DNA of 64,000 nt from Urophycis tenuis (taxonomy: Eukaryota > Chordata > Actinopteri > Gadiformes > Phycidae). Of the stretch, positions 23,919 through 58,246 are shown in pieces (position 1 is the first letter of the stretch; each line of letters opens with the position of its first letter). The DNA lies in assembly GCA_036785325.1 (NCBI GenBank), contig JAXIVH010000005.1, forward strand, positions 15,435,499 to 15,499,498, written 5' to 3'. A program made the translations under genes and the position numbers. A model generated the notes under the pieces. That model made no database searches, was not told where the DNA came from, and saw nothing but the letters and a program-made list of their open reading frames with translations.

Positions 23919-24944
23919 ATGGAGCCTGAGGATTTCTCCAGTGGAAATACTGTGTGCTGTGTGATCCTGGGCCTGTCCTTCCTGGTGGGGGCTCCGGGGA
24001 ACCTGCTGGTCATCTGGACCATCTGGAGGCACGTCCAGAAGCGCTCGCACACCGTCGTCCTCATCCTCAACCTGGCTATAGCGGACCTTCTCATCCTCAT
24101 CACCCTCCCTTTGTGGATCTACTCCCTAGCCCGCTCCTGGGTGTTCGGCGAGGCCTGCTGCAAGGCCATAGTCTTTGTAATCAACGCCTGCATGTTCAGC
24201 AGCATCTTCTTCATCACCACCATGAGCGTGGAGCGTTTCCTGGCTGTGCGGCACCCCTTTGCCTCTGCCGACTGGAAGAGGAAAAGGGCCCTGAACAAAG
24301 TGTTGCTGGCGCTTTGGGCCGCTGCCTTCCTGCTGAGCGTGCCCGTCATCCCCACCCAGGCCCTGGACGGGGAGGCGGGCGATATGCAGTGCCTGTACCG
24401 GGCGTACACCACTGACGGCCAGGAGGCGCTGTGCCTGCTGCTGGAGACGCTGGTGGGCTACGTGGTGCCACTGGCCGTGCTGGTGGTCTGCTACAGCTGC
24501 CTCTGCAGCCGCATCGCTCAGATGACCCTGAAGTCCAAGAGAAAGTCCACCCTGCTGATCGGCAGCGTGGTGGTGGTGTTCACCGTGTGCTGGACGCCGC
24601 ATCACGTGGGGAACTTCCTGTCGCTGGTGCAGATGGCCATCAAGGGGTCCCACCCTGCTGCGGCCGAGAGCCTGGGTAACGCCAGGGACACCATGATCTT
24701 CATCGCCGGGGCCTTGGTCTTCATCAGCAGCACGGTCAACCCCATGCTCTACATGTTTGCGGCGCGATCGTTCAGGAGCTCCGTGAGGGACACGGGCATC
24801 CAGAAGCTCTTCCACCACATCTCCAGCACGTCCCCAGGGGAGAAAAACCGAGAGATGTCCTTTGTGTCCAAGAGACAGAGCAACCAGACCAGCAGTTCTC
24901 AGTGTTCTCTGGAGCGACAGGTAGATGTGCATGTAAATGTGTGA
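23919..24944 (+). CDS. Leukotriene B4 receptor-like GPCR, copy 2
   Basis: A 341-residue seven-helix receptor in one coding exon, clearly a tandem paralogue of copy 1 (shared ILGLSF, GAPGNLLVIW, ITLPLWIYSL and SSIFF/L). The ATG at 23919 has a strong Kozak context (GAAGCCATGG). It follows a pyrimidine tract and CAG by five bases, suggesting a 3' splice site and a non-coding first exon upstream. Motifs: SVERFLAVRHPF after TM3, CWTPHH in TM6, NPMLYMF in TM7. The tail is rich in Ser/Thr, fitting receptor kinase sites. GC content is markedly higher than in copy 1. The copies differ most at the N-terminus, second extracellular loop and tail. An AATAAA at 25688-25693 could end a long 3' UTR. Confidence 0.82.
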   Translation: MEPEDFSSGNTVCCVILGLSFLVGAPGNLLVIWTIWRHVQKRSHTVVLILNLAIADLLILITLPLWIYSLARSWVFGEACCKAIVFVINACMFSSIFFITTMSVERFLAVRHPFASADWKRKRALNKVLLALWAAAFLLSVPVIPTQALDGEAGDMQCLYRAYTTDGQEALCLLLETLVGYVVPLAVLVVCYSCLCSRIAQMTLKSKRKSTLLIGSVVVVFTVCWTPHHVGNFLSLVQMAIKGSHPAAAESLGNARDTMIFIAGALVFISSTVNPMLYMFAARSFRSSVRDTGIQKLFHHISSTSPGEKNREMSFVSKRQSNQTSSSQCSLERQVDVHVNV

Positions 24945-27900
24945 CAATGTAAGGAATATTGGTGTGTCTGTGACAATGTCTGCATTTTTGGGGTAATGTT
25001 ATTTGGATTCCTTTCAAATAACATTATGATGTCTACAACTTATTGGTAGTTGCAGACAAAAATGTTGAGTTGTGAATGCGTGAAATCCTTTGTTTTTGTA
25101 AATAGCCTTGATAAAATTAAGTTGTTTTGTGAATGGATATTATATTTATATGCTTTATTTTGTTTTTATTATTGCATACATGCTAAATAAGTAGCCATAC
25201 ATATTTGATTCGATTTTTTGATTTGAATTTAAGTTTATAATGTTTATAATCTAATATTACAAAATGTTAGTTCATTGTGTCATTTGAGGTTATATTTCTA
25301 TAGTCCTTTGGCTGTCATCATCCTATTCCAATGCTCTTGTTTTGAGGAACTACACAATCCAATGTCATTCTATAGCAACCATATTGTTTATTGTATTTTT
25401 TATACTGTGTTTTATCATTATATTATATGAATTCAGAAATGTGCTGTTGTTACAACATGCTTCTGTTGTATACTAATAACAATGTGCTGCTGTTAAGTTT
25501 AAGTTAATTTAAGGTGAAACGTGATTACATTTCTGTGATAGGGACAGCAACAGTCATGTTTTCTACTTCCTTTCATGCTGAAATTGCTCAATGAAAGACT
25601 GGTTGTCTCTCCTTTGGAGGGCAAAAAAGCGGAATCATGTATTACGTCTGGCCACAATCATGTGATTAAAATGAAACGTGTGTTTGCAATAAATGTCCAA
25701 AAGAAATTATTAATCTACTTACTATACAATACACCACAATTTGGTGTTTTGAACAATTTGTGAAATATCACTATCTTTAATATGGTAATATTTTGTGTTA
25801 CCGAAATGGTTCACTTCACTTCATAGCCTTTAGGACAGTGTCAAGTGTGAAAACAGTGAATTGTGTGTATTTGCTTTTGCCTTCCATATCGTTCTACTAG
25901 TAGTAGGCTACTATTTTACTACACTTCGCCATCCACCACTGGATAGACACATCGTTCTAACCTGTTATGGTCAGCCAGGTTCGTTGGAGTGGCAACCATT
26001 CTTGCAATGGGTCTGTGGTGGGGATGGCAGGAAAGCGATTCAACCGCTAAATTCCATCGATTGCCAACTGTATTTTTTTTCCACCTGTTTCCCAATTGAT
26101 CGTATTCTTGTCCCACCTCGGATCCACCCTAAGCATGCGAAAAACGACGTGCATGACAAAGGGCTTGAGCGTCCGTCTGTTCCAGATCAAACCAAAAGCC
26201 TGCGGTTAAACCCAGACATGCCAGATAGATGCGCTTCACTGGAATCTAGCACCAATGTGAACTTTAACTGTGTTCTGTCTGTACATATGTACTATATATT
26301 AACCATAGGCCTACCAAATATATTAAATGTCTCTCAAACATATCTCTCACTTTGTTTATTGGGCCTTATACTCTAAATACAATAAAAACGGACCAATTAC
26401 AAAAGGGACCTCGTCCTGTTTCAGGCTTGGTCCCTAAAAACTGCTTACTCTCACTTTGTTTATTTGGCCTTACTCTAAATACAAAAACTGCTTCTTGTGT
26501 CGAGACGCATGGCCATGTGCACGTTAAGGGCATTTATGACCAACTCCCACACCGAAATCTTTTGGCTGGTTTCCTCCCCATCCCACATTTGCCTTCAGCA
26601 TATTGAAACAATATAGGCTGATGACGTTTGTAAATTAATAATAATGCCATTATCTTAACAACAACAAAATACTACACTAAAGGCTTATAGGCCTACTACT
26701 ATACTATAGGCCTACTATACTATACTATACTATACTATACTGTACTGTACTATACTATACTACTATACTATTCAAGACAAATCAATACTTTACAACACTA
26801 TACTAAACTATTCAATACCATACTAACCTAAACAATATTATACTACACTACATCTGCAATATATGTTGCTGGACAAATTCTGAAAAAATACTTTAAATAA
26901 GCAAGTTCTTGCAGCTGTTTTGTACAGCAATCAATTGCTGTTGTCTTTTAAAAAGTTATGATTCTGCTCTAGTAGGATCACAATTGAGGAATAAATCCCA
27001 AAAAGCTTGGATCATTGGATCATCAGGTAAATTAAGAAAAAACCCACATGATGATCAATAGGTTGATGTTACGTTGAAATAGTTGAGTGATTAGGGCTGT
27101 GAACATTGAGAATGTCAGCAATTAGGGACATTTATGAGGGGTTAAGTCATGTGAAGAAACGCAAAGCCACTGAAAATATGATCAGAAGATGGAAGCTACA
27201 TATGGGAGCACACAAACTCTGACACTGGTGTGCGTCCACATAAGCGCACAAATACACGCGCGCGCACACACACACGTTTTTCTTTTCTAATGGTTCTAAT
27301 ATACCTAACTAAACTTAGTTTAGAGGGTCACTGATCTCTAAATCATGTAGGCCTACCTCAAAACCAAGAGGGGACTACTATACATTTGTTGCAGAAGCCT
27401 AAAACCAAACTGTTTAATGATCTATATTTTAGTGACTAAAGTATAGGCCATGAAACAGTTTGGTTATATTAGAGTCCTTTAGAGAGAGTCCTCTCTAATA
27501 AAGGACTCTAGGTTATATTATGTATGTAAACAAACACCTATACGGTCCTGTGGCGTCGCAGCTTCTAGTGCCACCAAGTGTAAGGGCCCAGTACTAAACA
27601 TAAAGTTGTCACTGAGTGGCTATATAGCTAAACCAAAATTCTAATCAGGACACAGCATTACTCTTTATTTCGAAATAAAAAACATGGAATTTATGCGGAT
27701 AATTTGAGAAAAACACACGTTAGAAGATGCCTTTGAATCGAGGGAGGCACGGAGATGGGAGTGGAGTGCACTGAACAGCAACAGACGAGAGTCCAAACAC
27801 CTTAAATTATAGCGGGATCTAAATATGTGCAATCGGTCGTTATGAATCACCTTTGAGACTATGTAGCCACTTCGTCCTAAAATAGTGTAACCTCGCTTAA

Positions 27901-28000
27901 AGCTTAAAATTGTCGTCCATTTAATTGTATCCCATGGGTTTACTCTGTTGGACTAAACAAGTTCATATAGGTCTGTTTTACTTCCTATATTACAGAACTG
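24945..28000. other. Intergenic, AT-rich, no gene recognised
   Basis: Contains the likely 3' UTR of GPCR copy 2, a (TATAC)n-type repeat at 26700-26770, and a small hairpin flanked by 10-base direct repeats at 27462-27520. Open frames here have no recognisable domain. Confidence 0.55.
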
Positions 28001-28441
28001 ACCAATGGCTTTGCTGTATACACCACAGCGTCCCGCCCTCACCTTTGCAGTGTGACCAATGGCAGCCTCCCATGGGACTGCTCGCGATTGGAGTCAGAGC
28101 CATACAGGTAACTCGGGGAAAAAAATAGCAAGCGGTGAAAAAAACCCTCCGGGGCTTGCTATGGAGTGCGTGTAAAAGAAACACGGATTTCCACCCTTCT
28201 TCTTTACCAGTTAAACCAGTATCTCTGGATAGAACATTCTCAAGTTTTGGAACAGGTAGAGTCTTTGAACGCAAACTCTCGTGTCTCCTTTGAAAATAAT
28301 CTCTTTTCTTTCTCCCGTTGACTTACGATTGAGTTTCCAGATCTTTTGTTCGCTCTTCTTATCACTTGGAAAAAGGTGAACCCTCGTGTTATTTTTATTT
28401 GATCTTTGCTTTAATTGTAGTTTTTACCCTTGTGGTCCCTG
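28001..28441 (+). promoter_or_regulatory. Probable esrp2 promoter and 5' UTR
   Basis: Two CCAAT boxes in the same context (TGACCAATGGC-like, at 28002-28006 and 28056-28060) flank a CCCGCCC patch. No clear TATA box is seen. The 5' UTR should occupy part of 28110-28441. A GTGAAC donor-like site at 28376 and an acceptor-like AG at 28420 are too close to form a normal intron. Confidence 0.45.
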
Positions 28442-51646
<23,205 letters not shown>

Positions 51647-52982
51647 CCTCCACCCTGCCACCAAACCACTAACCCACCACCCACTGTCTCAACCATCATC
51701 CAGCCTGTTTTTTTTGGTGACCCGTCTGCTGTCCCTCCTAACCTGTTTCCTCCCAGTGTTCGGTCTGCATGTTAGTAACCCCACCCCAGGACGATTTACC
51801 CCCCCCCCCGAGACGAGTAGTTCTCTGCCCGGCCAGAGCTGTTGTTTAAAATCACATGTCATCCCGCCCGAACTCGACAGAACCAACCTGAGCCATTGCT
51901 TGAACACTTTGTTCCTATGTTTTTGGCTTTCTTAGCTTGGGGTTGGAGAGAGAAGTGACCGACCAGACATTTTGTCTGGGGCAACAAAGGACAATTTGCA
52001 TTTCACTGGCATTGCACAACACAGGCCGATGTCAGAATATAGACTTTGAATATAGACAAGATTCATTCTAAAAAATGTCACTCATTTTGGAGCCCGCCCC
52101 TCTGCTCTGAAAGGCCACGTCTTTAGTTAGTGTTTTGCAGTGTCCCTATTGGCCATACAAAAACAAATGCTATACTTATTATTTCTTTCCAGTCTTCCCA
52201 GCATTGAGCTGCATGTATGTGCCTGTAATTTGCTAATATAGAAACAATATGTGCCTCAGATAACTTCTAGGATTTACTGTACAGCCAATGAAAAAGCCAT
52301 ATCGTCCACTTTGGATGTGTACTACTGACCTAGCCAGCAGGGGAATGCTAGTGGCTTGAGTTAGCTTTGAGTTCGCTCGGCCCCATTCCACTTGGATAGA
52401 ATGTGTGACAGCTGTATAATTGTTTTTTGTTTCTTTGTTTTGCCTGTTGTAAAAAGCATTTATGTATGGCATACTGCCATCCGAATCAGACCAATGAGCA
52501 CTGTAGTTGTAACCAAAGGAACCAAATGTGTCTTGACTAAAATGGCGCGACCAATCGATTCTATTGCTGAATTGATTTCTCTTCGCAGAAGTGGAGTTTT
52601 GTGTTTATTTAAATGTGAAAGTACTGAGACATATCCAGAGATGGTTGAACTTGGCCACGCCTCTTCAGTTCATGGTGTCTATTTATGTAGAATCAGAATG
52701 TACCGCACTCTAGAACCATATCTGCGTTTTGGCAACAAAAAAAAACCCCAAGTAAACCATGCGTATAGCTGTGTATGATGCTACTGTTGTGTTCCAAGGA
52801 TGCAGATCATGTTTATTTTTTGTTTCCTTGTCTTTTCTGTGACTACAATACCCAGAGTGCAATACTGGCCCGCATACGGCTAGGCCAACCTCTGGTGGCA
52901 GAAAAGAGTGGATTTTGTTTCTTTGGTACAAGTTTGGGACTTGTTCAGATAAGAATTTAGATATGTGTATAAGAATGTTAAC

Positions 52983-52988
52983 AATAAA
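52983..52988 (+). promoter_or_regulatory. Probable esrp2 polyadenylation signal
   Basis: AATAAA about 1.34 kb after the exon 16 stop, followed by a GT/T-rich downstream element (TATGTTGGTCTT). The 3' UTR would be 51647 to about 53005. Confidence 0.7.
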
Positions 52989-53856
52989 GATGTGCTATCC
53001 AATATGTTGGTCTTAAACCCTGTTTTTTTGTTGAGTCCTGTTAGTTAAATTCTATAAAGATGAACTATTCGTATTATTCTAAAACAGTATTTTACATGCA
53101 AGTGTTTCAAAGAGACTGGCTTATGGTTCACTTCAAACGCATACTACGCAAGGCAGGGAAATGGTGATTTCACACACTTGATCAAAAGATCTTGTGACCC
53201 CATTGGCCAATGTGGGGGAGTATCTTCTCAAACAGCATGTATGTGGCGACCATCTTTATTGGAGGATTCAGTCATTTCACTGTCCCATGGATGGATCTGG
53301 AGTTCATCCGTAGAATATAGCTGAACACACTCACTATTAGTAGCCCATTTTATAGGAATCTGATTGGCACACAAACATTTCAGATGGCAAAATGGTGAAG
53401 CCCCAAATGGAGCGCTCCGTATAGGGCACCAGTGACCACTGTCATTGCTCTAGCGGTTGAGGAACTATTGAAACTTATTTGTGAAACCCTTGTGTATTTA
53501 TGCATTCATGTTCCTCCTTAGCTGGTATACCCACCTCTGCCCACCAGGAAACTGAATGTGAGATTGGATTTGGCAATGGGTATGCTTGGACAGTCTGACC
53601 TGCCCCAGGTCGCCTTGACCTTCATGGAGGGAAAGGCTGGCTGCCATTTTGGTTTCCTCCCCGAGTCTGTTTCTGTCTGGACCATTCTAATAGGTGTCTA
53701 AGAATATTTAGCAGGTCAGAGACTAGAGTATGACAGTTGACCTGGTTTTGGTTTGAAATCTCCGCTTGGTAGGGATGTAGGATCTGGACATATATTGGAT
53801 ATATTATGATTCTCATGGGGAATGTAACAGGACTCGATAATGTCACATTATGCTTA

Positions 53857-54056
53857 NNNNNNNNNNNNNNNNNNNNNNNNNNNNNNNNNNNNNNNNNNNN
53901 NNNNNNNNNNNNNNNNNNNNNNNNNNNNNNNNNNNNNNNNNNNNNNNNNNNNNNNNNNNNNNNNNNNNNNNNNNNNNNNNNNNNNNNNNNNNNNNNNNNN
54001 NNNNNNNNNNNNNNNNNNNNNNNNNNNNNNNNNNNNNNNNNNNNNNNNNNNNNNNN
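53857..54056. other. Assembly gap (200 N)
   Basis: Exactly 200 N, the usual placeholder for a gap of unknown size. Open frames through it are meaningless. Confidence 0.99.
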
Positions 54057-54355
54057 TGACCAGAGAGAGGGAGCCCCCCACAGTATAAGGCCCAGCTACC
54101 CAGAAAGGTTGCGCTATTTCTGATCACACTCGTGCTCATATTCCCTGCTTTGCCCTTACCTCCTCTTGTAACCGTAGCAGCCATGTGCAAGAAAACAACA
54201 AAAACACACACACTCCTCCTTGAGGGGGGTGGGGGCGGGGGGGGGGGGGGGGTTATGTCATGGGAGTTGATCACATACTGTAGACAGGGATAGCCCTGCT
54301 ATATCTTGTGACTTCACTCCCTCCCCTGTACTCCCCTCCCCCTTATGTACATTGA

Positions 54356-54438
54356 TTCCCCTTTTTGTATTTCCCCATGTTATATATATATATATATACA
54401 GTATATATATATAACATGGGGAAATACAAAAAGGGGAA
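54356..54438. repeat. Inverted repeat with AT centre
   Basis: TTCCCCTTTTTGTATTTCCC and CATGTTATATA are mirrored exactly downstream as TATATAACATG and GGGAAATACAAAAAGGGGAA, around an (AT)n and ACAGT. The left AT run is six bases longer than the right. It lies 300 bases after the gap. Confidence 0.92.
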
Positions 54439-55113
54439 AGTAAGCCAGGCACACAGCGAGGGGTTTGAAATGTCAATAGATCTTCACTGTCTGATGTGAT
54501 CACATGCGATTCGACTCTCCATGAACAGGGAGCTTTTATGTAACACAATACAAACTATTGTGGTTTTCGGTGGCATTTAAATGTTGTGCGTGGTTGGAGA
54601 ATCCCTGCAATGCAGTGGGATTTGATTCAGAACCACAACGCATCATGGCATGGCACACGTACACACACACAAATAAAATGGTAATTGACCAAAATGTAAG
54701 ACACATGCCCCTTTTATTCCAAAAGTCAGTCTTTCCCCTTGTTTTGATTGTACTTAGTACGCCAAAGTAAGAACTGAATGGTTCCAATGACGGATTCCCT
54801 GCACATGTCTCCCATTGAGAGTCCTCTGGTCTGCTTGGAGCCACGGCCGACAGGAGCCTGGAAGCAGAACAACTGGGTCTCCTGAACTTCCTCAAAGTTT
54901 CTTTTTTTTTCAGTATTAGTTTTTTTTTTTGTATGGCATTTTACTTTTGATTTATGGACAGCACAGTGACAAGAGACAGGGCAGCAGGTTGTAGAAGAGA
55001 GGGAATGACATCTGGACCGCAGGTTGGAATCGAACCATGTTAGCGCACTAGCAGAGTGAAACCCCAACAACCCTCATTAAAGAAAATCTATATTAAACTA
55101 ATCAATGTAATTT

Positions 55114-55123
<10 letters not shown>

Positions 55124-55174
<51 letters not shown>
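55124..55174. repeat. (GT)n microsatellite, intergenic or nfatc3 intron
   Basis: A pure GT run preceded by (AT)n. Confidence 0.95.
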
Positions 55175-55176
<2 letters not shown>

Positions 55177-56360
55177 GTGTGTGTGTTGTATGTTGCATGT
55201 CACATACTGATTGTTTGAAGTGGTCCCTTTTAAATTTGTTTTGATTGAAATACACATAATTTTATCTTTGTGCAAACAAACGTCTTTGTCAACTTCCAGG
55301 TAAAAACCCCAAATCCTGGTACGTAGGCTCACGACCTCTGTGCAGTACAGTACAGAGGATGTGCTGCTTGCATTATGTATCTTAAAGAGGGTTATGTCGA
55401 ACTTACAGCAACAGACTATTTTACAACTAGACTATTTTACAAGGTTATTTTTCTGGTTGCTTATTTTCAGATCCCTCTGAAACCACAGTGAGTCAGAGGA
55501 AGTAAATAAAGTCCTGCAAAGGCTCTGTACCACCCTTGACATGGAAACAGCCTAACAACTTACAATTGTACTGTGTAGGACATATATCACGGGGAAAAAA
55601 AATTATGTTGGCCAGATTTTAAATGTGGCATTGGACAACAGTGGAAGTATATGGCACACAAGTGGAGTGTTTTTTTTGCCGTTCACCAGACAGAGAGTGT
55701 TTTCTCATGGGATGTTCAGTTCAGTTTCTAAACTAAATCAGTATCAGAATAAGAAATCGTGTTTGTTAAAGTATGCAAAGTGTGAATCTTCGTGTTTGTG
55801 CCAGCATTCATCCAGGATAGAAATACCTATCTAGAATAAAAAAAAGGCTAAAGTAAGATCTAAACCTTTACCTTACTTAAGAGTAAACGTTGTTGTCGTG
55901 ACTGTATGGATCACCATAGCCAACCCCAGAAGTTCCAACAATCCTTTGAGTTCCTTCTTCTCTTGAACACACGATTGAAGCCATCTTATGTCAATGCCTA
56001 ATGCTATGGAGGTCAAGTCCAACTGAGGGTTTTATTTTTAAGTGCAGCTGTTCAAAGAGGATTGTTGAAGGAGACAAACCCACTCTACTCGCTTGTACTG
56101 ACTGACTGGCTGAGAGACTGGCTGCCTGGTTTACCGGCTGGTAGTAATGCATGATATAAACGATATACGATATAAATGATAACAAATAGCATATGATAGA
56201 GGTTTTAATAATATGCTCTATCGCAATATTTTCTTTTTACTACTATTTTTACTATTTACTACTATTTTTACTACTTGTATTGTCTTTTTTTATCTTTATC
56301 TCGTATCTATAGGTATGTAACTTTAGTTTTGGTATTTAGTTTTAGTAGTAGGATGTCTTG

Positions 56361-56485
56361 TCCTGCAGGTTGTGCCTGTGCACTTTCTCTGTTTCACCGT
56401 GGGAGGGTGAGAAACGTCCTCTCGTCCTCTCTTCCTTTGTATGTCTTGTCATGTGAAGGAATTGACAAAGCTACTTTGACTTTGA
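56361..56485 (-). repeat. Inverted second copy of the 12571-12690 repeat
   Basis: The reverse complement contains the same ordered blocks as 12571-12690 (CAAAGTAGCTTT, GACATACAAAGGAA, AGAGGACGTTT, CCCACGGTGAAACAGA). Inserted near the hAT fragment. Confidence 0.7.
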
Positions 56486-56589
56486 TAACGCATGTTGATG
56501 ATGCAATCTACCGCGACATTTAGAGCCACGAGCTGCAACCGGGTGCAACTTATCATCGTCATCTTCACCAACACTCATTTTCAAAAGTT

Positions 56590-56976
56590 ACTCCTTACAA
56601 TAAAAAGAGCCCACAATGGTAGAGAGACGTGGCTTTAAAGCCATGATCAGAGCTATTGATCCACGATACGAAGTGCCGAGCCGCAAATACTTTACAGAAA
56701 CAGAGATGCCAAAATTGTATGCCGAGCTCCGCGAAAAGGTTGAAAAAGAGCCGTGTGACTTGAAATACTTTGCCACTACAACGGAACTTGTGGTCGAGCC
56801 GTATCATGGAGCCTTTCCTCAGCCTGACCATTCACTATATAACTATATTCCTTAGGGTCTATGTAACCTGTGAAATGGTTCTTTTATAATTTCCATATCG
56901 TGATATGTATCGTTATCACAAGAGGCTGCAATGTATATCGCAATATGGATTTCAGGCCATATCGCCCATCCCTACC
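56590..56976 (+). mobile_element. Decayed hAT transposase fragment (ZBED-like)
   Basis: An open frame at 56616-56855 reads VERRGFKAMIRAIDPRYEVP then SRKYFTETEMPKLY and YFATTTEL, the segment around the DPRYxxPSRxxF motif of hAT transposases and ZBED1-like proteins. The expected DLWSS motif after ATT is lost and the frame soon ends. The 3' flank (56885-56976) is rich in ATATCG motifs and ends in CATATCGCCCATCCCTA, the reverse complement of a common hAT end. The left end was not found; a related AT-rich block with ATATCG-like motifs lies at 56150-56230. Confidence 0.7.
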
Positions 56977-58083
56977 GGCTGGCTGCTTGACTGGCCGACT
57001 GACTAACTAGCCGGCTAGCTGCCTCACTGACTGACTGCCTGCCTAAGATGAATGGCTGTTTGAGCTCTCCATCTGGCTTACTGGCTCGCTGCCTGTCTGA
57101 CTGACTGACTGTCTAGCCAACTGACCTGACTTACTCACTCGTTCACTCATTCGGTGTCTACCTCGCTCTCACCTACACATCTTTCCTGTACAATGAGCAA
57201 CCACATTTACTTTCCCCCCACAGCCCCTTCGATTGCCCACCAGGTAATGGCTGCTTGTAAAACCCCTGCTTCAATGATTCACTCTTTAAGTCTTCACACA
57301 ACCTATTACAAGTGTTCTATATTTAAGGGCAGGTTTATGCATGAGGGCATTCCAGTGACTCACTGGCACAGCAGTCAGTGACTGGATCTGACCATCTGTC
57401 CCACATGCACATATCAAGCTACTATTGAACTCTGTATCTGAGCATAAGAAAACATCTGGTAGCTATTTTCACCAAGGATTTTCACAGAATAACTTTGATT
57501 GAATAACAAATGTATTCAATCAAAGTGAATGAATGTGTTTTCATTAATTCACGTGAAGTCATGTGTACTACGGTGAAATGATTAAGAGATTAAGATTGAT
57601 TAAGGAACATTGGCACTCTTAGCCAGTGATTATCTGGCTACATTCAATATAAATTCAAATTAAGTTATTATGTCCCGTCTTATGTAATTTGTGAGACCAT
57701 CCGTACCATCCAAAAATTCGTACCATCCAAAAAACTAAAAACAATGGCGCCGCCCATTGTAGCAATCTACAGAGAAATCAGTTTAAAAGTAAATCTGAAA
57801 TAGACTGAATAACAATGTTAAAAGAAATCAGACATCTGAAGGCTGATTTGTTTTGTTTTTTTACAATGTAAGGACACAGCCATCAATGAAAATCAATTGC
57901 TGTCCAGGCAAGGCCAGGGCGGCAACTGATATACATTGTAAAACGCAAATGGGAATGAGAGGATTTCCTCACATGGCTTACAAACTACATGCGTTTTCCA
58001 TCTACAGTTTTCTCAAATCCTCTGCAAAAAGAACATTTGTATTGTTTGTTGATGGTGAGTGTGTGTGTTATGTTTTCCTGCAG

Positions 58084-58246
58084 GACGTCTTCCCTGCCCC
58101 CTCTCGACTGGCCGCTCCCAAGCCAGTTTGGCCAGTATGAGTTAAAGATAGAGGTGCACCCCAAGGCTCATCACCGGGCCCACTATGAAACCGAGGGCAG
58201 CCGAGGAGCCGTCAAGGCAACGTCCGGTGGCCATCCTATCGTCAAG
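58084..58246 (+). CDS. nfatc3: NFATc3 Rel-homology exon (single exon of gene)
   Basis: NFATc3 is a calcineurin-regulated transcription factor. The exon is bounded by TTTTCCTGCAG and GTAATG. In phase it reads TSSLPPLDWPLPSQFGQYEL, KIEVHPKAHHRAHYETEGSR and GAVKATSGGHPIVK, the start of the Rel-homology DNA-binding region, including the recognition loop RAHYETEGSRG. TSSLPPLDWPLP is closest to NFATc3, and esrp2 is its neighbour in human. The long upstream exon with the calcineurin-binding and SP-repeat region is not visible between 53010 and 58083. The next Rel-homology exon is not found before 64000. Confidence 0.87.

Noticed and set aside
22687..24947. Long minus-strand frames opposite the two GPCR genes
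   Set aside because: Antisense shadows of conserved GC-rich coding sequence with no family resemblance.
28376..28420. Possible 45-base intron in the esrp2 5' UTR
   Set aside because: Too short for a vertebrate intron and not needed for the reading frame.
53806..54274. Frames crossing the N run
   Set aside because: Unknown bases produce artificial openness.
57224..57243. 20-base microexon-like stretch between CCCCCCACAG and GTAATGG before the nfatc3 exon
   Set aside because: Splice-like ends occur by chance in pyrimidine-rich DNA; six residues give no family signal.
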